In this document: positions 14,617-21,547 of the stretch, piece by piece
How positions within the stretch are numbered: the stretch's first letter is position 1
How the letters are laid out: each line of letters opens with the position of its first letter
Position numbers and translations under genes: made by a program
Notes under the pieces: model-generated
Database searches by the model: none
Told to the model about the DNA's origin: nothing
The model's input: only the letters and a program-made list of their open reading frames with translations
Assembly (NCBI GenBank): GCA_003220855.1
Contig: QHTP01000128.1
Span: forward strand, 1 to 23,987
DNA length: 23,987 nucleotides
Direction of reading: 5' to 3'
DNA from: Gemmatimonadota bacterium
GTDB lineage: Bacteria; Gemmatimonadota; Gemmatimonadetes; Gemmatimonadales; GWC2-71-9

Positions 14617-15050
14617 ACCGAGTTGCCTTTCTCGTTGAAGGCGACGTGGTCCACCAGGCGGCGCAGCACGAACAGCCCCCGCCCGTCCTCGAGGTCCACG
14701 CGATCGGGGAGCGTGGGGTCGGGCACCCCATCCGGGTCGAATCCGTCTCCCTCGTCGGTCACGTGCAGCCGGACGACGTCGTGGCGGACCTGGACCAGCA
14801 CGCGCACGACGCGGGCGGGGTCGTGGTGGTTGCCATACGCGATGGCGTTGGCGAGGGCTTCGGCGAGCGCGGTGCGGAAATTGAAACGGATACGGCGCGG
14901 GGAGAGAGGACCCGGCGGGAGGCGCCCCACGATCAACTCGACTGCCGGGCCGACGTACTGCAAGTCGCTCGGCACATCGAGCGACAGCTCGGTTTCGGTC
15001 TCACCTCCCCCCGCCCGCCGGCGGACGTCGAGGTGCAGCGGCGTGGTCAC
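14592..15050 (-). CDS. RsbW/SpoIIAB-like anti-sigma factor serine kinase
   Basis: The 152-residue protein is a GHKL ATPase of the HATPase_c_2 type. The N box is EALANAIAYGNH, the G1 box VTDEGDGFDP and the G2 box DGRGLFVLRRLVD. There is no histidine-kinase dimerisation domain or membrane segment, as expected for RsbW-type kinases that phosphorylate a STAS protein and sequester a sigma factor or other partner. The GTG at 15050 lies 3 nt after the STAS gene's stop. The strong Shine-Dalgarno expected of an independent gene is missing, fitting coupled translation. The controlled sigma factor is not in this window, so the output is unknown. Confidence 0.92.
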   Translation of the reverse strand: MTTPLHLDVRRRAGGGETETELSLDVPSDLQYVGPAVELIVGRLPPGPLSPRRIRFNFRTALAEALANAIAYGNHHDPARVVRVLVQVRHDVVRLHVTDEGDGFDPDGVPDPTLPDRVDLEDGRGLFVLRRLVDHVAFNEKGNSVCLTLRAG

Positions 15051-15053
15051 GGG

Positions 15054-15389
15054 CTAGAAGGCGGCGAGCGCCTCCTCGGAGGTCTTGGTGATGGCGAAGA
15101 GGGTGTCCAGCTTGGTCAGCTCGAACAGGGTCTGGAGGTCCTCGTTGAGGCCGCACAGCCGCAGATCCCCGCCCTGTTCCCTGATCTTCTTCGAGAGCGA
15201 CACGAGCACGCCGAGGCCGGACGAGTCGATGTAGCCGGTCTTGGCGAAGTCGACCACGAACTTGCGGCCGCCGCTCTCCAGCGCGTCGAGCACTTTCTGT
15301 TTCAGCTCTTGGCGATTGCCGACGATGAGCTGACCATCGACGCCGACAACGACGACGCCGTGCTTGTCTTTGCGCAACGTGAAGCTCAT
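15054..15389 (-). CDS. STAS-domain anti-sigma factor antagonist (RsbV/SpoIIAA-like)
   Basis: This small (111-residue) single STAS-domain protein reads VVVVGVDGQLIVGNRQELKQKV and then FVVDFAKTGYIDSSGLGVLVSLSKK. The DSSG segment (55-58) carries the serine that is phosphorylated in this family by an RsbW-type kinase; dephosphorylation by the PP2C enzyme restores the active antagonist. Its ATG overlaps the pta stop as ATGA, and the cognate kinase and phosphatase genes follow directly, making a complete three-protein switch. Confidence 0.94.
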   Translation of the reverse strand: MSFTLRKDKHGVVVVGVDGQLIVGNRQELKQKVLDALESGGRKFVVDFAKTGYIDSSGLGVLVSLSKKIREQGGDLRLCGLNEDLQTLFELTKLDTLFAITKTSEEALAAF

Positions 15390-16303
15390 GGCTGCTCCCC
15401 GGCTTGAAGGACGGCGACCGCGACCGTGTCCACAATATCGTCGGCGGTGGCGCCGCGCGACAGGTCGGCAACGGGTCGCGCCAGTCCCTGGAGAATCGGC
15501 CCGATCGCCTCCCACCCGCCTAACCGCTGGACCAGTTTGTACCCGATGTTCCCGCTGTCAAGATCGGGGAACACGAGCACATTGGCGCGGCCCGCCACGC
15601 TGGAGCCCGGGGCCTTGCGCGCCGCGACGTCCGTCGCGAGGGCCGCGTCGGTCTGCAGCTCGCCGTCGAACACGAAGTCGGGGCGCCGGGCGGCCAGGAG
15701 CTCGAGCGCGCGGCGCACGCGCTCCACGCGCGGTCCAGTGGCGCTCCCCTTGGTGCTGTAGGAGAGGATGGCCACCACGGGCTCGTCGCCCACGATGCGA
15801 CGGCGGTCGCGGGCCGCCGCGAGCGCCGCCTCGGCAAGCTGCTCGGGCGTCGGCTCGGGTACGACCGCGCAGTCAGTGAACGTGAGCACCCCGTCGTCCC
15901 TGACCATGTAGAACGCGCCGCTCACAGTCCTGGTCCCGGGCGCCGTGCCGACCGTGCAGAGCGCGGCGCGGATCGTGTCACCGCTCGGAAAGGTGGCGCC
16001 TCCGACCATCACGTCGGCGCGCCCCAGCGCCACGAGCGCAGCCCCATACGTGAGGGGATGGACCAGGGCGGTGGCGGCGATGGCGTCGCTCGGAAACTTG
16101 TCGGGATGGCGGGCGCGGAGCAGGCGAACCATTTCGGGGAGAGGGGAGAGGGCAGAGGTTCGATCCAGGAGCTGCACGCTGCCGAGCGCCAGGGCGTCGA
16201 TCCGCGCGGCGGCGGCGCGCACGCGGGCGTCCTCGCCGTCGGGCAACACGATGCGGCGGCGAGCGCGCCGGGCCCGCTCGTACAGCACGTCGCGGAACGT
16301 CAC
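15386..16303 (-). CDS. pta: Phosphate acetyltransferase, with a short region replaced by a repeat array
   Basis: Pta interconverts acetyl-CoA and acetyl phosphate. The 305-residue protein has the family landmarks: RIVLPDGEDARVRAAA at the N-terminus, ADVMVGGATFPSGDTIRAAL, SGAFYMV, VAILSYSTKGSATGPRVERV, FDGELQTDAAL, KAPGSSVAGRANVLVFPDLDSGNIGYKLVQRLGGWEAIGPILQGL and PVADLSRGA. Between VQLLD (43-47) and EMVRLLRAR the usual segment of about 20 more residues (compare Bacillus Pta, 323 aa) is missing. In its place stands RTSALSPLP, encoded by a heptamer array. Active-site motifs are intact, so activity is plausible. No acetate kinase gene is adjacent. The GTG start overlaps coaD as GTGA. A phosphate butyryltransferase is a less likely alternative. 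Confidence 0.93.
   Translation of the reverse strand: MTFRDVLYERARRARRRIVLPDGEDARVRAAAARIDALALGSVQLLDRTSALSPLPEMVRLLRARHPDKFPSDAIAATALVHPLTYGAALVALGRADVMVGGATFPSGDTIRAALCTVGTAPGTRTVSGAFYMVRDDGVLTFTDCAVVPEPTPEQLAEAALAAARDRRRIVGDEPVVAILSYSTKGSATGPRVERVRRALELLAARRPDFVFDGELQTDAALATDVAARKAPGSSVAGRANVLVFPDLDSGNIGYKLVQRLGGWEAIGPILQGLARPVADLSRGATADDIVDTVAVAVLQAGEQP
16136..16156. repeat. Heptamer tandem array, unit GGGGAGA, inside pta
   Basis: Three units on the plus strand read GGGGAGA, GGGGAGA, GGGCAGA, with a possible degenerate fourth. They encode SALSPLP (50-56) of Pta at the point where family sequence is missing. This is the shortest and most G-rich array, so chance contributes more doubt here than at the other loci. 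Confidence 0.6.
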
Positions 16304-16779
16304 TTCCCGAACTTTTGCTTGAGCGCCTGGCCCACCGCGGGGTGGACGAGCTGCGACACATCGCCGCCGAAGCGCGCCACTTCGCGCACGAGGCTCGAGC
16401 TCAGGTAGGTGAGGTCGAAGGCCGGCACCAGGAAGACGGTCTCGACCCCGGGAGCGAGATTGCGGTTCATGAGCGCCATCTGGAACTCGTACTCGAAGTC
16501 GCTCACGGCGCGGAGACCGCGCACGATCAGCGTGGCGCCGGCGGCGCGCACGAAATCGGCCAGCAGGCCGTCGAACGGCCGGACCTCGACGCGTGCATCC
16601 GACGTCGTCTTTCGGATCAGGTCCACGCGCTCCTCCAGCGTGAACAGCGGCTGCTTCGCGACGTTGACGGCGACCGCGACGATCACGCGGTCGGCGAACG
16701 TGAGGGCGCGCCGGATCAAGTCTTCGTGCCCGCGCGTGATGGGGTCGAACGAACCCGGGTAGACGGCGACGCGGGTCAT
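16300..16779 (-). CDS. coaD: Phosphopantetheine adenylyltransferase
   Basis: CoaD transfers AMP to 4'-phosphopantetheine, the penultimate step of coenzyme A synthesis. The 159-residue protein starts with the nucleotidyltransferase signature VAVYPGSFDPITRGHEDLI (the G-H of the HxGH-type motif is visible). It continues with KTTSDARVEVRPFDGLLADF, IVRGLRAVSDFEYEFQMALMNR, and ends with the second active-site motif YLSSSLVREVARFGGDV. Length and order are standard. Its ATG overlaps the rsmD stop (ATGA), and its own stop overlaps the pta start. Adjacency of coaD to rsmD is common in bacteria, and CoA supply connects loosely to Pta. Confidence 0.98.
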   Translation of the reverse strand: MTRVAVYPGSFDPITRGHEDLIRRALTFADRVIVAVAVNVAKQPLFTLEERVDLIRKTTSDARVEVRPFDGLLADFVRAAGATLIVRGLRAVSDFEYEFQMALMNRNLAPGVETVFLVPAFDLTYLSSSLVREVARFGGDVSQLVHPAVGQALKQKFGK

Positions 16780-17294
16780 GGGGCGTAAATGAAGGTGACG
16801 GCCGTGTCGCCGTAGCGTCGCGTGTCGTCGCCGGGGATCGGCTGGTCCGCGGGGTGCTCGATCGAAAAGATGCGCGCGAACGCGTTGAGACGGAACAGGG
16901 CGACGAGCCGCGCGGCCTCCTGCCCGGCGTACGGGGGATCGGCGAACGCCACGTCGTACTGGCCCGGGTGCAGGCGCTCGGCGAAGCGGAGCGCGTCCGC
17001 CCGGTGAATCGCGGCGCGGTCGTCCACCTTGAGCGTCTTCACGTTGGCCTTGAGCGTGGCGAGCGCGAAGCGGTGCAGCTCCACGAAGTCGGCGCTTGCG
17101 GCCCCGCGCGACAGCGCCTCGAAGCCCAGCGCCCCCGAGCCCGCGAACAGGTCGAGCACGCGCGCCCCCTGGATCGAGCGCTGCAGGATCGAGAACCAGG
17201 CCTCTCGCACGCGGTCCGCCGTGGGTCGCACTTTGTCCGTCGCCGGCGTCTGCAGGCGGCGGCCTTTGAACTCGCCGGCGATGATGCGAATCAT
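16776..17294 (-). CDS. rsmD: 16S rRNA (guanine(966)-N(2))-methyltransferase RsmD
   Basis: RsmD methylates G966 of 16S rRNA with SAM. The 172-residue protein contains MIRIIAGEFKGRRL, TADRVREAWFSIL, the SAM-binding DLFAGSGALGFEALSRGA, and the catalytic DPPYAG typical of N2-guanine and N6-adenine methyltransferases. The ATG at 17294 matches the conserved N-terminus. Its upstream region is entirely the heptamer hairpin array that separates it from recJ, with little room for a conventional promoter. A longer open frame through this region and recJ was rejected as a shadow. Confidence 0.96.
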   Translation of the reverse strand: MIRIIAGEFKGRRLQTPATDKVRPTADRVREAWFSILQRSIQGARVLDLFAGSGALGFEALSRGAASADFVELHRFALATLKANVKTLKVDDRAAIHRADALRFAERLHPGQYDVAFADPPYAGQEAARLVALFRLNAFARIFSIEHPADQPIPGDDTRRYGDTAVTFIYAP

Positions 17295-17318
17295 CCCACG
17301 CCTTTCCCCGCCCCGCCA

Positions 17319-17402
17319 ATTGCGGATTGCGAATTGCGGATTGCGGATTGGCAATGGAAGCTCGTCGGCACAACCCGCAATCCGAAATCCGCAATCCGCA
17401 AT
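17319..17402. repeat. Inverted pair of heptamer arrays, unit ATTGCGG / CCGCAAT, between recJ and rsmD
   Basis: The forward arm at 17319-17353 reads ATTGCGG, ATTGCGA, ATTGCGG twice, then a degenerate ATTGGCA. After a 21-nt spacer the reverse arm at 17375-17402 reads CCGCAAT, CCGAAAT, CCGCAAT twice. The arms can pair over roughly 26-28 bp with a few mismatches, giving a large hairpin in DNA or mRNA. It begins 2 nt after the recJ stop (on the minus strand) and fills most of the 110-nt intergenic gap. No T-tract follows, so it is not a standard terminator. Confidence 0.9.
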
Positions 17403-17404
17403 CG

Positions 17405-19108
17405 TCATGCGCTCGGCGCCATGGATGCGACGCGAGCCTGAAGGGTTACCCGCCCCTGCCACTCGTCGCGCTCCAGCCGGAACGCCACGTCCAGCCGCTC
17501 GGCGAGCCATTGATCGGGACTCGTGTCGGCCCACTGGAACGCGATGGCCGGCAGCGCGCCCGATTCGTCGTCCAGCGTGAAGCGGAGGTGGTTCGTGCCC
17601 ACCCGCCGCGCGCCCACGGCGCGCGCGCCGCGCACCCCGAACACCGGCGCCGGATTGCCGGCGCCGCACGGCTCCAGGTAGCGGATCAGCTTCTCCAGCT
17701 CCTCGCTCACGAGGCCCAGCGGCAGCTCCAGATCCACACGCTGGGCCGGCACCAGGTCGTCGGGGCGCAGAAGCTCGCCTGCGACGGCGAGAAACGCAAC
17801 ACGAAACGCCTCGTATCGGTCGCGCCGGATGGTGAGCCCCGCCGCCATGGTGTGCCCCCCGTATTTCTCGAGATGGGGCGCCACGCGGTGCAGCGCGGCG
17901 TGCAGGTCGAAGCCCGCGATGCTCCGCCCCGAGCCGCGCCCCGTGCTCCCTCCCTCGTCCCAGGCGATGAGAAACGTGGGCCGGCCGTAGCGCTCCACCA
18001 GCCGCGACGCCACGATCCCGATCACGCCGGGATGCCAGGCGTCGGCCGCGAGCACCAGGGCCCGGTCCTCCGGGCGCAGCACGCGCTCGGCCAGCTCGAG
18101 CGCCTCGTCGAGGATGCGCTGGTCCAACGCCTGGCGCCGCGCGTTGAGCGTCTCGAGCTCCCGCGCGATGGCGGCGGCTTCGGCGGGGTCGTCGGAGAGC
18201 AGCAGCCGCAGTCCCAGGTTCGCGTCGTCGATACGGCCAGCGGCGTTGAGCCGCGGCGCGAGGATGAATCCCACGTGGCCGGACTTGACCGGCTTCCCGG
18301 TCAGGCCCGCCGCGTCGATCAGCGCGCGCACGCCGGTCCAGCGCGAGTCGGCCAGCATTTTCAGCCCGTGGCGCACCAGGATGCGGTTCTCGCCGGTGAG
18401 GGGGACGACGTCGGCCACGGTCGCCAAGGCCACCAGGTCGAGAAAATGGAGCGGCAGGTTCGGCGAGAGGTCGAGGGCGGGCACGAGCGCCTGGACGAGT
18501 TTGAACACCACGCCCGTGCCGCAGAGGTGCTTGTCCTCCGAGGCACAGTCGGCCCGGCGGGGATCGAGCACGGCCGTGGCAGGGGGCAGGACGTCGCCGG
18601 GGAGGTGGTGGTCGGTCACGATCACGTCGATCCCCGCGGCGCGAGCGGCGCCGACGGCGTCGACGGCGGTGATGCCGCAGTCGCACGTGACGATGAGGCC
18701 CGCGCCCACGCGCCGCGCTTCCGCGAGGCCGGCCGCGCCGAAATCGTAGCCATCGCGCAGCCGGTGGGGCACGAATGCCCGGACGTCGGCGCCCACGCTC
18801 GCCAGCACACGGGTCAGGAGCGCCGCCGCGCACTGCCCGTCCACGTCGTAGTCCCCGTGCACGAGGATGGGTGTGCCCGAGCGCACGGCGCCGGCAAGCA
18901 GGTCCACGGCCGCGCGCATGTCGGCCCAGCCGCACGGGTCCGACAGACGCTCCAGGTCGGGACGCAGGAAGGCCTTGGCGATGTCCGGCGCGGCAAAGCC
19001 GCGCTGCACCAGGATGGCGGCGAGGGGCTCGGGAACCCCGAGCTCGGCGGCGAGCGCCGCCACGAGGCCGGGATCAGGGCGTTGTGCGACGGCCCAGCGG
19101 GGAATCAT
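17405..19108 (-). CDS. recJ: Single-stranded-DNA-specific 5'-3' exonuclease RecJ
   Basis: RecJ degrades single-stranded DNA in recombination and mismatch repair. The 567-residue protein carries the DHH-superfamily motifs in order: ILVHGDYDVDGQCAAALL (about 81-98), IVTCDCGI, VIVTDHHLPG (about 163-170) and ATVADVVPLTGENR, followed by the C-terminal DHHA1 region (GVIGIVASRLVERYGRP; GSGRSIAGFDLHAAL; KYGGHTMAAGL) and an OB-like tail (LEPCGAGNPAPVF). Length is normal. The ATG at 19108 overlaps the preceding zinc-ribbon gene as ATGA. The stop lies 2 nt from the heptamer hairpin array. Confidence 0.97.
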   Translation of the reverse strand: MIPRWAVAQRPDPGLVAALAAELGVPEPLAAILVQRGFAAPDIAKAFLRPDLERLSDPCGWADMRAAVDLLAGAVRSGTPILVHGDYDVDGQCAAALLTRVLASVGADVRAFVPHRLRDGYDFGAAGLAEARRVGAGLIVTCDCGITAVDAVGAARAAGIDVIVTDHHLPGDVLPPATAVLDPRRADCASEDKHLCGTGVVFKLVQALVPALDLSPNLPLHFLDLVALATVADVVPLTGENRILVRHGLKMLADSRWTGVRALIDAAGLTGKPVKSGHVGFILAPRLNAAGRIDDANLGLRLLLSDDPAEAAAIARELETLNARRQALDQRILDEALELAERVLRPEDRALVLAADAWHPGVIGIVASRLVERYGRPTFLIAWDEGGSTGRGSGRSIAGFDLHAALHRVAPHLEKYGGHTMAAGLTIRRDRYEAFRVAFLAVAGELLRPDDLVPAQRVDLELPLGLVSEELEKLIRYLEPCGAGNPAPVFGVRGARAVGARRVGTNHLRFTLDDESGALPAIAFQWADTSPDQWLAERLDVAFRLERDEWQGRVTLQARVASMAPSA

Positions 19109-19809
19109 TCCCTGGCGTAGAGCAGCACGCCGCAGGCCTCGCAGCCTTCAATAGAGGTGCCGCGCTGGATCAGCCCGCGGCGCTGGGTCGGGACCGCCGT
19201 GAAGCAGTGGCCGCACGCATCGCCGTGCAACGGGTACAGCGCCAGCGGCGCCTTCCCCCGGCGGATCCGCTCGTAGCGGGCGAGGAACGCGGCGCCCACC
19301 TGCGCCGCCGCCCGCTCGCGCTCGCCCAGGGCGCGCTCGCGCTCCGCGACGATCTCCCCGCGCCGGCCGGCCAGGGCCTCGCGCGCCGGCGCCTGCGCCG
19401 CCTGCAGCTCGGCGAGGGCTTGCTCGGCCTCGCCCGCCTTCCGCTCGGCCTCGGCCACGGCGTCGCCCGAGCGCATGAACTCGGCCTCTTCTTTCGCGAG
19501 CACCGAGCGGGCCAGGTCGAGCTCGGCCATGAGCGTCGACGCCTCCTTCGCACCCCGGACCCACTCGAGCCGCTGGCGCCGCTGCTCCTGCATGCTCCGG
19601 TAGCTCGTGATCTTTCCCTCGAGCGCGTCGCGGCGATCCAGGGCCGCGCGAATCTGGACCTGGGCCGCTTCCACCGCGCGCTCTGCCGCGGCCAACGCGG
19701 CGTCCAGGGCCCCCAGCTCAGGTTCGAGCGCCGCGAGCGCCTCTTCGGTCGCCGTCACGGCCTCGTCCTTTTCCTGCAGGGCCAGCAACGACTCAAGTTC
19801 CGGGTGCAC
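19105..19809 (-). CDS. C4-type zinc-ribbon coiled-coil protein
   Basis: The 234-residue protein has a long N-terminal coiled coil (residues 1-180, charged heptads such as LESLLALQEKDEAVTATEEALAALE) and a C-terminal C4 zinc ribbon (CGHCFTAVPTQRRGL followed about 20 residues later by CEACGVLLY). This architecture is the 'putative nucleic-acid-binding zf-RING_7 / DUF164' family, whose exact function I do not know. The GTG at 19809 was chosen over an ATG at 19884 because AGGAGGAG stands just upstream and the extension has no family character. It overlaps dnaG by 17 nt and recJ by 4 nt, placing it with replication and repair genes. Confidence 0.88.
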   Translation of the reverse strand: MHPELESLLALQEKDEAVTATEEALAALEPELGALDAALAAAERAVEAAQVQIRAALDRRDALEGKITSYRSMQEQRRQRLEWVRGAKEASTLMAELDLARSVLAKEEAEFMRSGDAVAEAERKAGEAEQALAELQAAQAPAREALAGRRGEIVAERERALGERERAAAQVGAAFLARYERIRRGKAPLALYPLHGDACGHCFTAVPTQRRGLIQRGTSIEGCEACGVLLYARE

Positions 19810-21547
19810 TTCTCCTCCTCGCAGCGATCTTGTAGCGGGGACTCCGCTTGCGGAGCTCGTCGAACACACGGCGCTTCTCGGCAATCAACGACGCCTGCCC
19901 CTCGGGACTCTCGAGCGGGAGCCGGCGGTCGATCTCCTCGAGCCGGCGCTCCAGCCGCCCGGCCTCGATCCAGCGGACCGCCCGCTCGTACAGCTCGTCG
20001 GGGTCGCGCTCGCCCAATCCTTCGTCTTTGAGCGCCTCGTAGGCGCGCGCGGACGTCTCGCTCAGCGAGAGCACGGCGTCCCGAGCGACGGCCTCGAAGA
20101 CTTCCCGGTAAGGGATGAATTCGAGCTCCTCGGGAGCCACGGCCTCGATCACGCGAGCACGCCACGGTTCGCCCGCGAGCAGCAGGAGCAGGAGAGCCTT
20201 CTCGGCACCGGCTGGAAGGGCGGGAAACGGGACACGGGAAACGGGAAACGTGGGTGCCGCACTCGCTTCCCGTTTCTCGTTTCCCGTTTCCTGCTCCAGG
20301 ACGTCCTTGCGCACGCCCGCGACTTCCGCCGCTCGGGAGATGTAGAGCTCCCGCGTGATCGGATCCGCCGCCGCCCGGATGGTCGGCAGCAGTCCGTCCA
20401 GCGCTCGCCGCCGGCCCGGAAGCGTGCCGAAGAATCCCTTGCGATCGAGGATCTGGATCTTGCGCTCGAACACGTCCACGGCGTCTCCGAGCAACGCCTC
20501 GAGGCCGGCTGCGCCCCGCCGCTGCGCCAGCGTGTCGGGGTCCTCGCCCGCGGGCAGCGTCGCGACGCTCACCCGCAGCCCCTGCCGCAGCAACTCGTCC
20601 CCCGCGCGGAACGTGGCACGTAGGCCTGGGTCGTCCGAGTCGTACAGCAGCATCACGTGCGGGGCGTAGCGCTTCACGAGCTGAGCCTGGTCCGATGTGA
20701 GCGCGGTGCCGAGCGTCGCCACGACTTCTTCGATCCCGACGAGCCCGAGCCGCAGCACGTCGAAGTAGCCCTCCACGACGATCGCCCGCTCGGCCCGGCG
20801 CATGGCGTGCTTCGCGACGTGCAGGTTGTAGAGCAGCTTCCCCTTGTGGAAGATCGGGGTCTCGGGGGAATTGAGATACTTAGGCTCTCCGTCGCCAAGG
20901 ATGCGGCCGCCGAAGCCAACGACCCGGGCGCGCGAGTCGTGGATCGGGAAAAGCAGCCGCCCGTGAAAGCGGGAGGGGAGCGTGCCGTCCTCTCGTCTAA
21001 CCAACAACCCCGCCTCGAGCAACACATCCTCATGCACGCCCAATCCTTTCATCGCCTCCAGGAACGCCTTCCCCTTCGGCGCGTAGCCCAGGCCCAGGGG
21101 TAGAACGGTTTCGAGCTCGAGCCCGCGGGACCCGAGGTAAGTGCGGGCGACCTCGGCGTCTGGGCTGCCGGAGAGCTGTCGAGTGAACCAGTCGGCGGCA
21201 GCAGCGACGGCGTTGAACAGCGGCTCGTGGGGGTCGGGGCCGGAGGGCCCGCGCTCGGGGATCGTGATCCCTACGCGGCGCGCCACCTCCCGCACCGCCG
21301 TGGGATAGTCCATCCCGAGCCTCTTCATGAAGAAGGTGAAGGCGTCCCCGGCCTCGTGGCACACGAAGCAGTAGAACATTCCTTTCTTCGGGATGACCGC
21401 GAAGTTGCGGTGCGTCCCGCCGTGGAACGGGCACGGCCCGCGGAAATCCGAGCCGGTACGCTTGAGCTCGACGTGCTCGCCGATGATCCCCACCAGGTCC
21501 GCCGCCTCGCGGACCTGCTCGATGACGTCATCGGGGATCAGGCTCAT
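19793..21547 (-). CDS. dnaG: DNA primase DnaG, with a repeat array in the interdomain linker
   Basis: DnaG makes RNA primers at the replication fork. The 584-residue protein has the CHC2 zinc ribbon (Cys39, His42, Cys60, Cys63; GPCPFHGGTHRNF and MFYCFVCHEAGDAF) and an RNA-polymerase core with YLNSPETPIFHKGKLLYNL. Its TOPRIM domain has catalytic Glu259 in VVEGYFDV and the DSDD acidic cluster at 303-306. The C-terminal helicase-binding region (about 445-584) is divergent and helical. Residues about 419-441 (ETGNEKREASAAPTFPVSRV...) are encoded by an inverted heptamer array and lie in the linker between core and C-terminal domain, where insertion should be tolerated. The ATG at 21547 overlaps mutS2 as ATGA. 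Confidence 0.97.
   Translation of the reverse strand: MSLIPDDVIEQVREAADLVGIIGEHVELKRTGSDFRGPCPFHGGTHRNFAVIPKKGMFYCFVCHEAGDAFTFFMKRLGMDYPTAVREVARRVGITIPERGPSGPDPHEPLFNAVAAAADWFTRQLSGSPDAEVARTYLGSRGLELETVLPLGLGYAPKGKAFLEAMKGLGVHEDVLLEAGLLVRREDGTLPSRFHGRLLFPIHDSRARVVGFGGRILGDGEPKYLNSPETPIFHKGKLLYNLHVAKHAMRRAERAIVVEGYFDVLRLGLVGIEEVVATLGTALTSDQAQLVKRYAPHVMLLYDSDDPGLRATFRAGDELLRQGLRVSVATLPAGEDPDTLAQRRGAAGLEALLGDAVDVFERKIQILDRKGFFGTLPGRRRALDGLLPTIRAAADPITRELYISRAAEVAGVRKDVLEQETGNEKREASAAPTFPVSRVPFPALPAGAEKALLLLLLAGEPWRARVIEAVAPEELEFIPYREVFEAVARDAVLSLSETSARAYEALKDEGLGERDPDELYERAVRWIEAGRLERRLEEIDRRLPLESPEGQASLIAEKRRVFDELRKRSPRYKIAARRRSAPGT
20221..20294. repeat. Inverted pair of heptamer arrays, unit CGGGAAA / TTCCCGT, inside dnaG
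   Basis: The forward arm at 20221-20250 reads CGGGAAA, CGGGACA, CGGGAAA, CGGGAAA, CG. A 16-nt spacer leads to the reverse arm 20267-20294: TTCCCGT, TTCTCGT, TTCCCGT, TTCCTGC. The layout matches the array at 17319 (forward units, short spacer, reverse units) although the unit differs. It is translated within the DnaG linker. Confidence 0.88.

Noticed and set aside
17319..17402. CRISPR array or intrinsic terminator
   Set aside because: The repeats are 7 nt with no spacers of constant length, so it is not CRISPR; no T-tract follows the hairpin, so it is not a standard terminator.
16776..18935. A 719-codon minus-strand frame ending in RsmD
   Set aside because: Only its last 172 codons are RsmD. 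The rest runs out of frame through recJ as Arg/Pro/Gly-rich shadow sequence and through the heptamer array.
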